From Candidatus Paraluminiphilus aquimaris (lineage in GTDB: Bacteria > Pseudomonadota > Gammaproteobacteria > Pseudomonadales > Halieaceae), in the NCBI RefSeq assembly GCF_026230195.1, contig NZ_CP036501.1, positions 930,001 through 994,000 on the forward strand: DNA of 64,000 bases, given 5' to 3'. Shown one piece after another: positions 9,901 through 19,893 of this stretch. The number at the start of each line of letters is the position of its first letter. Position 1 is the stretch's first letter. The notes under the pieces are model-generated. The model was not told the DNA's origin. It ran no database searches and worked only from the letters and a program-made list of their open reading frames with translations. A program made the position numbers and the translations under genes.

Positions 9901-11337
9901 ATGCAGCAATCCGTAACCCTGCCGAATGACTTATCTAAGCTCGCGCCTGCCGGCATTAAGACGTATGTGTTGGATACCAACGTCTTACTTCATGACCCGA
10001 CAGCGATAACGGCGTTTGCGGAACATCGCGTTGTGATCCCTATGACGGTGCTTGAAGAGCTAGACCACATCAAAGACCGTCGCGATAAGTCGGTTAGCAG
10101 AGAGGCTCGGATCGCTATTCAGATGATCGACAAGGTTGTGGGTTCTGCCGCACCGCAAGCGATCCAAGCGGGTGTCGATATTCCGGGATCTACGCTATCG
10201 GGTGATTTGGGGCGCCTTGCTATTTTCCCCGATCAGTTACTCGATGCGAGTGACAACGTTCCGTTTTTGGACAGCACTCAAGATCAGGCGAATGACAATC
10301 GCATTATCAATGTTGCTTTGAAATACCAAAGCGAACATCCGGGCGAGTTTGTCTGTCTTGTAACGAAAGATATCAATATGCGAATTAAGGCCAAGGGATC
10401 GGGCCTCGAGCATGTTGAGGACTATCGGCATGACCGAGTACTCGATGATATCGACCTCTTGGCCACAGGGTATAAAAAGAGTGCGGGTGATTTTTGGGAT
10501 GGCATTCTCGAAGTGGATACTGTCCGAGAGGGGAGTATCACCTTACATCGTATTCCGCGCGTGGAATTACCGGAGGCCTACCCCAACCAATTTCTCTACG
10601 ACGACAACGGTTTTATCTCCTTCGTTGATCACGTTGACGCTGATTATGTCTACGTGGCCGTCGATAGCCGTGACAATCTTATGAACCAGCGTTTCTGGGG
10701 GCTGGCCCCTCGGAATTTAGAGCAGGCAATGGCTATGCGCCTCTTGGATAATGACGATCTCGATATGACGGTACTGACTGGGCCGGCTGGCTCTGGAAAG
10801 ACCTTATTGGCGCTCGCTTATGGTCTGCACGCTATTCTCGAGCAGAAAAAATTCAGCAAACTAATTGTCGCCAGATCGACGCCGCCAATGGCTGAGGAGA
10901 TTGGTTTTTTGCCGGGTACCGAAGAAGAGAAGATGGCGCCATGGCTGGCAGCGTTTGACGACAACCTCGAAATTTTACACGGGGCCGACGAATGTGCCTT
11001 TGGCAGCATCGATTACGTTAAGGAACGTGCGAATATTCAATTCAAGTCACTGAACTTCATGCGGGGCCGTTCATTTAATGGCGCCTACATCATTATCGAT
11101 GAGTCTCAGGGTCTGACGCAGTTTCAACTAAAGTCCATCATTAGCCGCGTGGGTGCCGATTCGAAAATCGTTGTCTTGGGCAATCTCGCCCAAATCGACA
11201 ACAAATATATATCGCCACTCACGTCCGGGCTGACTTACTTAGTTGAGCGAGCGAAGCCCTATCCGCACGCGGGTATCATGCACATCAATGGCATTGTGAG
11301 ATCAAGACTCGCGGCATTTGCTGAGGAGAACTTGTGA
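9901..11337 (+). CDS. PIN-domain PhoH-family ATPase (PhoH2-like)
   Basis: A 478-aa fusion of an N-terminal PIN ribonuclease domain and a C-terminal PhoH P-loop ATPase. The PIN acidic residues are in VLDTNVLLHDP, VLEELDHIKD and the later VTKDINMRIKA. The ATPase has Walker A GPAGSGKTLLAL and Walker B AYIIIDESQ. ATG 9901 has GGAG six bases upstream; an upstream in-frame ATG (9832) is less likely. PhoH2 proteins are known as RNA helicase/RNases with ties to toxin-antitoxin biology, so a role in RNA turnover is likely. The gene stands alone. Confidence 0.92.
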   Translation: MQQSVTLPNDLSKLAPAGIKTYVLDTNVLLHDPTAITAFAEHRVVIPMTVLEELDHIKDRRDKSVSREARIAIQMIDKVVGSAAPQAIQAGVDIPGSTLSGDLGRLAIFPDQLLDASDNVPFLDSTQDQANDNRIINVALKYQSEHPGEFVCLVTKDINMRIKAKGSGLEHVEDYRHDRVLDDIDLLATGYKKSAGDFWDGILEVDTVREGSITLHRIPRVELPEAYPNQFLYDDNGFISFVDHVDADYVYVAVDSRDNLMNQRFWGLAPRNLEQAMAMRLLDNDDLDMTVLTGPAGSGKTLLALAYGLHAILEQKKFSKLIVARSTPPMAEEIGFLPGTEEEKMAPWLAAFDDNLEILHGADECAFGSIDYVKERANIQFKSLNFMRGRSFNGAYIIIDESQGLTQFQLKSIISRVGADSKIVVLGNLAQIDNKYISPLTSGLTYLVERAKPYPHAGIMHINGIVRSRLAAFAEENL

Positions 11338-11462
11338 CTTTAAGGGGCTGACGCCTCCCGTCTTTTTTGGGGGGCATCCCGAGTCCGTGCGAGCGGCCCG
11401 GCACCTCGGCGGCTCGTCCCCGTTAACGGTGCTAACTTATGTTTTGCGCTCGCTATTTTTGC

Positions 11463-12470
11463 TCAGTCAAAAAGCAGAAACTCAACTCGCGCTTCAACGG
11501 CCCAAGCCCCCTTTCGGCGAGCATAAGGCTCGTCGACACGATAGTTAAACGTGGGTTCGAGTTCGAAGAATAAAAACTTGCGCAGCGCCTGTGCTCTAAA
11601 CCGAAGGCCGAGTTGATAGTTATTCACGTGGCTGTAAGGTTTAGTTTGGCCTTGCACCTCAAAATACAAAAACGAGGCGCGCTCAAACCCCTCCGTGTCA
11701 GTCCACTGCCGTACCCGGCCAAAATTCGTCGACCATTCCATTCCCTCTGCGTCACGCCCATACAAAATACGATTTTGTGTTCGCAACAAAGAGGTATCCG
11801 ATAAGACATAGTCGGCATCCAACTTCGTCGTTGCATACGCTCCGTCATCAAGGTCGTATTGCGCCCGCTGTGAAAATCGGAGTGCTGTATTGGCGTTTAA
11901 AGCCGTGTGATAGCGGTATTTAAATCCTGGCTTGGGCCCCGAACTTGAAAGACCAACGGTGAGGTCGGTACGGTGCTTGCCGCTGGCACTCTCATCCAGA
12001 TTAACCTGAATACCTACCTGACTCTGTGAGGGGTCGTTTTGATCACCACGAATCAGCTCGTCGGGGTCGTCACCTCTAAACACCAGGTCGACGCGATTGG
12101 CGAGACGCGGCAGGTCTATTTTACCGCCAACGGTGACGCGATTCTGATTGGGAAGTCGTGCGTCCCATTGGTTGCTGAGCTTCACCCTGAGGCGCGACTC
12201 TGCCATTTCCGCGTCACCCTCAATATCACCAAAGAAGCTGTCGACCCAGCGAGTAAGCGCCATGGTTTGATCGGTCGCGAAGCGGTGGCCTGAATCGACC
12301 CACCCAGACCCTTTTGGTGCGACGCTGTCTTCCTTTAATACGTCGGTTTGAGGCGCCTTCTCTTGCACAGCAGCGGGATCCGCAAGTGCGGTTGCGGATG
12401 AGGCTGCGCAGGTGCCTGCGAGCAACAAGTGCGCAAAGAGCGCTCGAAGAAAAACACCCTGGGTCGTCAT
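11463..12470 (-). CDS. Outer-membrane beta-barrel protein of unknown function
   Basis: Protein of 335 aa with a signal peptide (MTTQGVFLRALFAHLLLAGT...ALA). The body is a series of alternating polar/hydrophobic strands with many Tyr, Arg and Asp (for example YQLGLRFRAQALRKFLFFEL), and the end RVEFLLFD resembles the terminal-strand signature of outer-membrane barrels. I recognise no named family. It is downstream of rsgA on the same strand (27 bases), so it may be co-transcribed with it. Function is unknown. Confidence 0.75.
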   Translation of the reverse strand: MTTQGVFLRALFAHLLLAGTCAASSATALADPAAVQEKAPQTDVLKEDSVAPKGSGWVDSGHRFATDQTMALTRWVDSFFGDIEGDAEMAESRLRVKLSNQWDARLPNQNRVTVGGKIDLPRLANRVDLVFRGDDPDELIRGDQNDPSQSQVGIQVNLDESASGKHRTDLTVGLSSSGPKPGFKYRYHTALNANTALRFSQRAQYDLDDGAYATTKLDADYVLSDTSLLRTQNRILYGRDAEGMEWSTNFGRVRQWTDTEGFERASFLYFEVQGQTKPYSHVNNYQLGLRFRAQALRKFLFFELEPTFNYRVDEPYARRKGAWAVEARVEFLLFD

Positions 12471-12497
12471 TATCTTAGTCTATGCGAAAAAATGAGT

Positions 12498-13469
12498 TCA
12501 GTGCGATTTCGTATCGATGTCTTTTACAATATTAACGAAACTGTCATATCGCTCTTTAGAAATAGAGCCAGCCTCCAATGCGGCCAGAACGGCGCAGCCC
12601 TGCTCAACCAGATGTCGACAATCTCGGTATTTGCAATGGTCAATGTAGGGGTGAAACTCTTTGAATCCCGGCGCAACATCCTCAGGGGCCACATGTTGCA
12701 GCCCAAACTCGCGAATGCCCGGAGAGTCGATAATAAGCCCCCCCTCGGGTCGCAAAAAGACCTCGGTTGTTGTCGTTGTGTGCTTGCCCTTGAGAACGCT
12801 TTCCGAAAGGGCGCCAACACGCAGTTCTTGGTCAGGGATGAGGCGGTTGATCATAGAGGATTTTCCAACGCCGCTTTGACCAACAAAGACCGCTGTTTGA
12901 TCGCCCAGTAAATCGTTTAGGGCGCTGGTCGACTGGTCGTCTGGCCCTGTCTCGATAACAGTATGCCCAATCGTTTCGTAGCGTTTCAAAAGCGCTCGAC
13001 TTTCCTTATTTGTTGCAACGAGATCAGACTTATTGAGTGCAATAACTGTGTCGATACCGGCGAGATACGCAGCCACTAAATAGCGATCGATTAAGTTACC
13101 AAAGGGCTCGGGCTCTGGTGCTATCACAATAACGATTAGGTCAACATTTGCCGCGACCGCTTTAAGCTGTCCTCGAACATCGGGACGTTTTATTTCAGAT
13201 TGACGCTCGAGCTGGGTTGAGACAACGCCTCCCTGCTCGTTTTTCTGCCAAAGCACCCGATCTCCCGCCACGAGGTGCGAGAGGTTTGGCCGAAGGTGGC
13301 ACCGATGCACGTCATTATTTTCATCCATGACAATGGCTGCTTTGCTAAACCGGGCGATGATGATTCCGTTTGAATCTTCACCCTCTCCGGACAACGAGCT
13401 TTCCCTGCGTTTAGCCGCATTTTGTTCGATTTGCCGTCGCTGTCTGTCCGTAAGTCGCCGATTTCCCAT
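12498..13469 (-). CDS. rsgA: Small-subunit-dependent GTPase A (ribosome maturation)
   Basis: Circularly permuted GTPase (323 aa) that checks late 30S subunit assembly. An N-terminal OB-fold (GIIIARFSKAAIVMDEN) is followed by permuted G motifs: G4 ALNKSDL, then G1 GQSGVGKSS, then G3 DSPG. The C-terminal zinc site is visible as HCKYRDCRHLVEQGC. ATG 13469 (MGNRRLTDRQRR) is the family-like start; the longer frame to 13628 would run through the orn start. It is divergent from orn, a neighbourhood common in gammaproteobacteria. Confidence 0.95.
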   Translation of the reverse strand: MGNRRLTDRQRRQIEQNAAKRRESSLSGEGEDSNGIIIARFSKAAIVMDENNDVHRCHLRPNLSHLVAGDRVLWQKNEQGGVVSTQLERQSEIKRPDVRGQLKAVAANVDLIVIVIAPEPEPFGNLIDRYLVAAYLAGIDTVIALNKSDLVATNKESRALLKRYETIGHTVIETGPDDQSTSALNDLLGDQTAVFVGQSGVGKSSMINRLIPDQELRVGALSESVLKGKHTTTTTEVFLRPEGGLIIDSPGIREFGLQHVAPEDVAPGFKEFHPYIDHCKYRDCRHLVEQGCAVLAALEAGSISKERYDSFVNIVKDIDTKSH

Positions 13470-13527
13470 TCGATCAGTGTACCCTGTCCCTGACGCGTGA
13501 TTTGAAATTTTTGTGGAGTAGGGGCTC

Positions 13528-14067
13528 ATGCAAAACGAGCAGCGATTGATTTGGGTTGATATGGAGATGACGGGTCTCGATCCGGATGAAGACGTCGTGA
13601 TCGAGATCGCCAGCATCGTGACCAACACTGACCTAGAGGTGCTGGCAGAGGGGCCGGTAATAGCGATTCATCAAAGCGATGCGACGCTTGCTCGCATGGA
13701 TGAGTGGAATACCCGAACGCATGGCGAGTCAGGGTTGATCGATCGTGTGCGGGCGAGCTCATTTGATGAGGCGGCGGCAACAGAGCTGACGCTCCAATTT
13801 TACAAGGAATGGGTTGAGCCCAATACGTCACCGATGTGCGGTAACTCCATCGGCCAAGATAGGCGATTTATGGCGAGGCACATGCCCGAGCTTGCGGCGT
13901 TTTTTCACTACAGAAATCTCGATGTAACGACACTTAAATTACTCGCTGGCTATTGGCGCCCTGACCTTCCAGCGCATCCAAAGAAAAATGCACATGAGGC
14001 ACTGGCTGATATTCGGGAGTCCATCGAGGAGTTACGGTATTACCGGGGCCAGCTGATCCAAGGTTGA
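13528..14067 (+). CDS. orn: Oligoribonuclease
   Basis: DEDDh 3'-5' exonuclease (179 aa) that degrades two- to five-nucleotide RNAs, including pGpG. Motifs: [11 protein letters not shown] (ExoI), [11 protein letters not shown] (ExoII) and [14 protein letters not shown] (ExoIII, with His and Asp). Length is typical. GGAG lies about nine bases upstream of ATG 13528. It is divergent from rsgA. Confidence 0.97.
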   Translation: MQNEQRLIWVDMEMTGLDPDEDVVIEIASIVTNTDLEVLAEGPVIAIHQSDATLARMDEWNTRTHGESGLIDRVRASSFDEAAATELTLQFYKEWVEPNTSPMCGNSIGQDRRFMARHMPELAAFFHYRNLDVTTLKLLAGYWRPDLPAHPKKNAHEALADIRESIEELRYYRGQLIQG

Positions 14068-14101
14068 GAGACCCAAGCATTCCCCGTTATGCCGCTCTGC
14101 C

Positions 14102-15265
14102 TCACCGGGATTGATCTGAAGCGGGGTCAAATTGCACTGCCATGCTCTGTAATGAATCGTCTCGCGCCGCGTGTTGTGTCAGCGCCCAAGCCACATGCTC
14201 TCTCACGAGCTCAGAGGGGTCATTTTCTCGCGATTTTAATGCGCCGATAACGGAGCTTGTAGAGTCTGCATTGCCCAGTGCAATAGCGATATTGCGCAAC
14301 CATCTCTCATGCCCTATGCGGCGGATCGGCGATCCTTGAAGTTGTTGCTCGAACTCCTCTTCGGTCCACATAAACAGTGAGGCCAAGTCTGGGTTGGCAA
14401 GGTCACCGCGCGGTTCAAAGTCGGATTCTTTACTGAGAGAGGCGAATTTATTCCACGGGCAAACAAGCTGGCAGTCGTCACAGCCGTAAATCCGATTTCC
14501 CATTTTTGCTCGAAGAGCAGGGTCGATGGAGCCTTTGTGTTCGATGGTGAGATAGGAGATGCAGCGCCGAGCATCAAGAACAAAGGGCGCGACAAAGGCG
14601 CCGGTCGGACAGGTGTCGAGGCAGGCGGTGCAGGTGCCGCAATGCTTTTCACGCTTGGGTTCAGAATGCGCAAGCGCAATGTCAGTGTAGATTTCGCCGA
14701 GAAAAAACCAAGATCCTGCCGATTCGTTGATGAGCATAGTGTTCTTCGCGATCCAGCCCATACCCGCTTGCTCGGCGATGGCGCGCTCAAGGACTGGCGC
14801 GCTGTCGACAAACGCACGGAACTCTCCGGATGCGAGTTCAGTACGAATGCGCTCGGCCAGTTTCGCCAGTCGGCTCCGGATCAGTTTGTGGTAGTCGCGA
14901 CCCAATGCGTACCGAGAGATGAATCCTCGCTCGCTCGAGGCGATGACTTGCCAGGAATCAGCGGCCTCGGGTAAATAATCCATACGACATGAGATTACCG
15001 TACAGGTGCCTGGAATCAATTCGTTCGGGCGGCTGCGCTTGGTCCCGTGCCGCGCCATCCAGGACATCGTGCCCTCGTAGCCGGCATCGAGCCATTTTTG
15101 TAGGTAGCCTTCGTGCTCGCCTAAATCGACTCCGGTAAAGCCGATATCCTGAAAGCCGAGTTCGCTCGCCCAGCCGCGTATCGTGGCTATTATTTCTTTA
15201 TCGTTTGCTGTATTCACCGAAACATTGTGACAGATAAGGGGTGCAGCGAGGTACACTTCGCGCAT
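14102..15265 (-). CDS. queG: Epoxyqueuosine reductase
   Basis: Cobalamin- and Fe-S-dependent enzyme making queuosine from epoxyqueuosine in tRNA. Family motifs include MSWMARHGTKRSRPNELIPG, then two ferredoxin-type clusters CGTCTACLDTCPTG and CDDCQLVCPWN, and a HEAT-like C-terminus (SELVREHVAWALTQH). The start is uncertain: ATG 15265 overlaps the start of tsaE on the other strand, while GTG 15217 would give a more usual N-terminus; neither has a clear ribosome binding site. The 432-aa frame reaching further upstream is rejected because it runs through tsaE. Confidence 0.94.
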   Translation of the reverse strand: MREVYLAAPLICHNVSVNTANDKEIIATIRGWASELGFQDIGFTGVDLGEHEGYLQKWLDAGYEGTMSWMARHGTKRSRPNELIPGTCTVISCRMDYLPEAADSWQVIASSERGFISRYALGRDYHKLIRSRLAKLAERIRTELASGEFRAFVDSAPVLERAIAEQAGMGWIAKNTMLINESAGSWFFLGEIYTDIALAHSEPKREKHCGTCTACLDTCPTGAFVAPFVLDARRCISYLTIEHKGSIDPALRAKMGNRIYGCDDCQLVCPWNKFASLSKESDFEPRGDLANPDLASLFMWTEEEFEQQLQGSPIRRIGHERWLRNIAIALGNADSTSSVIGALKSRENDPSELVREHVAWALTQHAARDDSLQSMAVQFDPASDQSR

Positions 15266-15746
15266 GATGACCGAACCACCCATTTTGGCGATCTTACGCG
15301 ATGAAAGTGAGACAGTTGCGCTGGGGAGTACATTGAGTAGCGCGCTTGTGCCGGGAGCTGTTGTGTTTCTCGAGGGTGATTTGGGTGCGGGCAAGACCAC
15401 GCTGACACGGGGTGTTCTCAGGGCGCTTGGTCACGAAGGTGCTGTAAAGAGCCCGACTTATACCTTGTGCGAACCTTACACACTCAGGGATAGCCAGCAT
15501 TTTTGCCACTTCGATTTGTATCGGTTGTCGGATCCCGAAGAGCTTGAGTTTTTGGGGTTCAGAGACTATTTGGCAGGAGAGGCGATCTTGTTCATCGAAT
15601 GGCCAAGCCGCGGCGCTGGTTGGTTGCCAAAACCTGACGTCACGGTCACTCTTACTGCGCGAGGTGAGGGTCGCGAGATCACACTCACCGCAGGCACAAC
15701 AAAGGGTGTGGGTATTCTCGAGAGTTTCAAAGGGGCGAGCTCGTGA
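15264..15746 (+). CDS. tsaE: tRNA t6A biosynthesis ATPase TsaE
   Basis: ATPase of the TsaBDE complex for t6A37 of ANN-decoding tRNAs. Walker A is LEGDLGAGKTTLTRG near residue 40, followed by SPTYTLCEPY, FDLYRLSDPEELEFLG and FIEWPSRG, all typical. Length 160 aa. Two adjacent ATG codons (15264, 15267) can start it. It begins the + strand run and overlaps the amidase gene by four bases (GTGA). Confidence 0.95.
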   Translation: MMTEPPILAILRDESETVALGSTLSSALVPGAVVFLEGDLGAGKTTLTRGVLRALGHEGAVKSPTYTLCEPYTLRDSQHFCHFDLYRLSDPEELEFLGFRDYLAGEAILFIEWPSRGAGWLPKPDVTVTLTARGEGREITLTAGTTKGVGILESFKGASS

Positions 15747-17110
15747 AAGCGGGAGCGAATTTACGGGGCAAGGCGCTACTTATCACGCTGGCGTTATTAG
15801 TCATGCTGGCACTGTTGGTTGCGCCGGTAAAAGCGAGTCCGAGCGTTGAAGTTAAAGACGTTCGCTTGTGGCGTGCACCCGATCACACGCGAATCGTCCT
15901 CGACCTTACAGGCCCCACAAGCCACAGTGTAATGGAGCTCAAAGGGCCTGATAGGCTTGTTCTTGATGTGAAGAGCGCATCCCTACAGGGCGTACTAACG
16001 GATCTGCCGCTAGAGGGAACACCGATAACGCGGGTTCGTTCGGGCATAAGGGGCGGCGAAGATCTTCGCGTTGTTTTTGATCTCGCCTCCAGCATCAAGC
16101 CTGCAAGCTTTGAGTTGAAGCCTAATGAGCGGACAGGCCACCGTTTAGTGCTCGATTTGTATGATATCTCTGCATCCGATAAGACTGCTCCGCCCGCTGT
16201 GCCCGCCATAACAGTGGAGCAAGTAGACACACGTCGTCCTGTGGTCGTCGCCATTGATGCCGGGCATGGCGGTGAGGACCCCGGCGCATCGGGACCCAAC
16301 AAGCTCAGAGAAAAGAACGTCGTGTTGGCGATCGCACAGCGCCTGAAGAAAAAGCTCGAAGCATCGCCCAAATACCGCCCAGTCATGATTCGATCGGGCG
16401 ATTATTACGTGAGCTTGAAGGGGCGTCGTGAGTTGGCGCGAAAACATCAAGCGGACTTATTTGTGTCGATTCACGCTGACGCATTTACCCACCCGTCCGC
16501 TAATGGCGCTTCGGTCTATGCACTCTCGAGGCGAGGCGCGTCATCAACCGCCGCACAGTTTTTGGCCGACAAAGAAAATGCGGCGGACTTAGTGGGTGGT
16601 GTCGCTGTTTCAGAAATGGACGACGTTCTCGCCGGCGTACTGACTGATTTGTCGATGACCGCTACCTTGGATTCAAGCTTGAGCGTTGGTAAAGAGGTGC
16701 TGGAGGAGATGGGTGGCTTTGCAAGGCTCCACAAAAAGCAGGTCGAGCAGGCCGCTTTTTCAGTACTCAAGTCGCCCGATATTCCGTCGATACTGGTTGA
16801 AACCGGGTTTATTTCAAACCCCAAGGAAGCAAAGTCGCTAAACACCGGCTCCTATCAGGAGAAAATGGCCACGGCTATTTACCGTGGTGTAGATCGATGG
16901 TTCGAGGCCTACCCGCCGCCGGGTACGGTTTTTGCCCGTAAATCAGACGCTGTTGGCACCCCTCGAACAGTGACCGTCGCACGAGGCGATACACTTTCTG
17001 ATATTGCGCGTCGTTACGACGTGTCGGTCGGTGATCTGCGCGCGCTCAATGCGCTCAGTTCGAGTACGATTCGAGTCGGTCAAGTATTGCGACTTCCGGA
17101 GTCCGGCTGA
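15743..17110 (+). CDS. N-acetylmuramoyl-L-alanine amidase (AmiB/AmiC type)
   Basis: Secreted cell-wall amidase (455 aa) that splits septal peptidoglycan. A GTG start overlaps the tsaE stop. A signal/anchor segment (residues 10-30) precedes an AMIN domain (about 35-135), an Amidase_3 zinc domain (AIDAGHGGEDPGASG, VSIHADAF, ILVETGFISNPKEA) and a C-terminal LysM (VARGDTLSDIARRYDVSVGD) that binds peptidoglycan. The tsaE-amidase-mutL-miaA order is common in gammaproteobacteria. Confidence 0.93.
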   Translation: MKAGANLRGKALLITLALLVMLALLVAPVKASPSVEVKDVRLWRAPDHTRIVLDLTGPTSHSVMELKGPDRLVLDVKSASLQGVLTDLPLEGTPITRVRSGIRGGEDLRVVFDLASSIKPASFELKPNERTGHRLVLDLYDISASDKTAPPAVPAITVEQVDTRRPVVVAIDAGHGGEDPGASGPNKLREKNVVLAIAQRLKKKLEASPKYRPVMIRSGDYYVSLKGRRELARKHQADLFVSIHADAFTHPSANGASVYALSRRGASSTAAQFLADKENAADLVGGVAVSEMDDVLAGVLTDLSMTATLDSSLSVGKEVLEEMGGFARLHKKQVEQAAFSVLKSPDIPSILVETGFISNPKEAKSLNTGSYQEKMATAIYRGVDRWFEAYPPPGTVFARKSDAVGTPRTVTVARGDTLSDIARRYDVSVGDLRALNALSSSTIRVGQVLRLPESG

Positions 17111-18963
17111 TGTCTGCGCCTAAAATACGCCAACTCGATAATCGTCTCGCCAACCAAATAGCTGCCGGGGAGGTAGTAGAGCGCCCGGCCTCGGTGGTGA
17201 AGGAGTTGCTGGAAAATGCAATCGATGCCCACGCTCGGGTTATTACCATCGACATTGAAGAGGGCGGGGTTAAGCGAATTCGAATTACGGATAACGGTGT
17301 CGGCATTGCTGAAGAGGACCTGACGCTGGCCCTCGCACGTCATGCAACGAGCAAGATTGCGTCTATTGACGATTTAGAGGCTGTTGCAACGCTTGGATTT
17401 AGAGGAGAAGCATTGGCCTCTATCGCCTCGGTTTCAAAACTGTCGATCACGTCCAACACAACGGATCTACCCGCGAATGGCCGCGCAGCTTATTGTGAGG
17501 GGCGCGACATGCAGGTCAGCGTCTCGCCGCAAGCTCACCCACTTGGCACCACTCTCGATATTCGAGACCTGTTTTACAATACGCCCGCCAGGCGAAAGTT
17601 TCTTCGCACACAACGCACGGAATACGTGCGCATCGAGGAGGTGGTCAAGCGAACGGCGCTTGCTCATCCAGATGTAGCGTTTGTGCTCTCGCACAACGGC
17701 AAAGTGATTCACCGGCTGCCTGCGGGTTCTTCAGATTCAGATCTTCAACGGCGCGTCATTGGTGTTTGCGGTGATGCCTTTGCGCATCAAAGTGTTGTTA
17801 TCGACCGAGTGGCGCACGGCTTATCGCTTCGGGGCTGGGTTGGATTACCGACCTTCTCGCGTGCGCAAGCAGATTTGCAGTATTTTTTTGTGAACGGCCG
17901 CGTCGTAAAGGACAAAGTCATCACGCACGCAGTTCGTCAGGCTTACCGCGATGTTTTGTATGGGGGGCGGCACCCCGCTTATGCATTATTTCTCGAGCTC
18001 GACGCTAACCGGGTTGACGTCAACGTACACCCGACCAAGCATGAAGTTCGATTTCGTGACAGCCGCTCTGTGCACGGGTTTGTTTTTAGTACGTTGGGGC
18101 GAACCCTGGCCGAGGTCAGACCGGGGGATCATGCCAATGACGCCACTGTGCCTGCGCTTGAGACTTCCTCGTTTGAGCAAGTACCGATGGGGCTTGAGGT
18201 TCCAAGGAACCTGTCGGTTGGCGCACTGGATTACCCGGATGCCGAGGTATCAAGTTCCGGCACCTCCACGATATCTGATTCGCGCGCTCAAACGCCTCAG
18301 TCATTTGCACAAACTGCGTTCTCTCGCGGGTCCCGCCCACTCGATGCCGCGCCGATGGCAGCTGCGTCGGGGGAAGAGGTACCGCCACTGGGCTTCGCTG
18401 TGGCGCATTTGCATGGGGCTTACGTCGTGGCACAAAATGCTAATGGCATGGTCTTGGTCGATGCGCACGCGGCACATGAGCGCATCACCTACGAGCGTTT
18501 AAAGTCTGCGCGAGCCTCTCACGGTCTCGCGAGGCAACCGCTGCTCGTACCCATTTCACTGCATCTTTCGAGCACTGAAATGGCGTCATTTGAGGAGTTT
18601 TCCTCTGCTTTCGATAGTTTGGGTTTGGTCATTGAAATCGCCGGTGAAGACAGTGTTTTGATTCGAGAGATCCCGGTTATTTTAGCCCGCGATAACGCAG
18701 AGCAACTGGTGCGCGACGTCCTCGCTGATTTGGCTGAGGTAGGGCATAGCGATCGATTATCTGCGCGGATCGACGAGATATTGGCCACCATGGCCTGTCA
18801 TGGTGCCGTTCGCGCTAATCGAGCACTCTCTATTGGTGAGATGAACGCCCTGCTTCGCGACATGGAGGTCACACAGAACTCGGGTCAGTGTAATCATGGC
18901 CGACCAACATGGGTGCAACTTAGCCACGACGAGCTCGATAAGCTGTTCTTGCGAGGCCGGTAA
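17110..18963 (+). CDS. mutL: DNA mismatch repair protein MutL
   Basis: GHKL ATPase (617 aa) acting between MutS and strand incision. The N-terminus shows IAAGEVVERPASVVKELLEN, DNGVGI and TLGFRGEALASIASVS. After a variable linker (about residues 335-430) the C-terminus has DAHAAHERITYE (about 451-462), CHGAVRA and CNHGRPTW. These match the DxHA(X)2E(X)4E endonuclease-type layout rather than the E. coli MutH-dependent type, although the usual second residue (Gln or Met) is Ala. Its ATG overlaps the amidase stop. Confidence 0.97.
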   Translation: MSAPKIRQLDNRLANQIAAGEVVERPASVVKELLENAIDAHARVITIDIEEGGVKRIRITDNGVGIAEEDLTLALARHATSKIASIDDLEAVATLGFRGEALASIASVSKLSITSNTTDLPANGRAAYCEGRDMQVSVSPQAHPLGTTLDIRDLFYNTPARRKFLRTQRTEYVRIEEVVKRTALAHPDVAFVLSHNGKVIHRLPAGSSDSDLQRRVIGVCGDAFAHQSVVIDRVAHGLSLRGWVGLPTFSRAQADLQYFFVNGRVVKDKVITHAVRQAYRDVLYGGRHPAYALFLELDANRVDVNVHPTKHEVRFRDSRSVHGFVFSTLGRTLAEVRPGDHANDATVPALETSSFEQVPMGLEVPRNLSVGALDYPDAEVSSSGTSTISDSRAQTPQSFAQTAFSRGSRPLDAAPMAAASGEEVPPLGFAVAHLHGAYVVAQNANGMVLVDAHAAHERITYERLKSARASHGLARQPLLVPISLHLSSTEMASFEEFSSAFDSLGLVIEIAGEDSVLIREIPVILARDNAEQLVRDVLADLAEVGHSDRLSARIDEILATMACHGAVRANRALSIGEMNALLRDMEVTQNSGQCNHGRPTWVQLSHDELDKLFLRGR

Positions 18964-19866
18964 GTGACAGATCCGCTACTTTGCATCATGGGTCCCACCG
19001 CTGCGGGGAAAACCGATGCCGCAATTGCACTTGCACAACAGTGTCATGCCGAGCTGATTAGCGTTGACTCGGCCCTTGTATACCGCGGCTTAGAAATCGG
19101 CGCCGCTCAACCCGATTACCCTCATCATCTCATTGATATTCGTGATCCGTTGGAAGTCTACACGGCAGCAGATTTTGTGGACGGTGCCTTGGAGGCAGCT
19201 GAAGACGTCCGTGCTCGCGGGAAAGTGCCTATTTTCGTCGGCGGTACCATGATGTATTTCAAAGCGCTCCTTGACGGCCTCTCGGAGATGCCGGCTTCCG
19301 ACCCTGATGTTCGTGCAGCAATCGAGAAAGAGGCAATCGAGCAAGGGTGGCCAGAAATGCACCGGCGGTTGCAGGTAGTTGATGCGATAACCGCCGAAGC
19401 CTTACATCCGAATCACAGCCAGCGGATATCTCGGGCGCTCGAGGTGTACCGTCAAACTGGGGTTCCCATGAGTCAGTGGCGTGAGCGCTCCCAGGGACAA
19501 AAGCGAGCTGCTATTTGTGTGGCACTGGCACCTGCAGAGCGACGCACCCTGCATGAGCGGATCGAGCATCGCTTCGACGACATGCTTGCCAACGGGTTCC
19601 TTGAGGAAGTTGCAGCGCTATATCAGCGTGGCGATCTGCACGTCGATTTACCGGCTGTTCGTGCGGTGGGGTATCGACAACTTTGGTCACATTTGTCGCA
19701 GGAGTATTCGCTTGAAATCGCCAGAGAAAAGGGCATTGCGGCAACTCGGCAGTTAGCTAAGCGTCAAATTACGTGGCTTCGCGGCTGGTCTGGTCTACAC
19801 TGGTTAGACAGCGGCGCAAAAGATGTACAAGAGCAGGTCAAAGCGCGGTTTCGGAACTACCTGTAG
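18964..19866 (+). CDS. miaA: tRNA dimethylallyltransferase
   Basis: Transfers an isopentenyl group to A37 of UNN-reading tRNAs (300 aa). The GTG start directly follows the mutL stop. The P-loop is GPTAAGKTDAA; DSALVYRGLEIGAAQP and HLIDIRDP follow, then VGGTMMYFKALLDG. Compared with the usual family text there is a short deletion after GAAQP (the spacer before PHHLID is only two residues), and GTAKP is changed to GAAQP. The frame is intact and the rest is normal, so I expect activity. Confidence 0.95.
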   Translation: MTDPLLCIMGPTAAGKTDAAIALAQQCHAELISVDSALVYRGLEIGAAQPDYPHHLIDIRDPLEVYTAADFVDGALEAAEDVRARGKVPIFVGGTMMYFKALLDGLSEMPASDPDVRAAIEKEAIEQGWPEMHRRLQVVDAITAEALHPNHSQRISRALEVYRQTGVPMSQWRERSQGQKRAAICVALAPAERRTLHERIEHRFDDMLANGFLEEVAALYQRGDLHVDLPAVRAVGYRQLWSHLSQEYSLEIAREKGIAATRQLAKRQITWLRGWSGLHWLDSGAKDVQEQVKARFRNYL

Positions 19867-19893
19867 GCACCGCTGTCGTAGTAGACTACGCGC

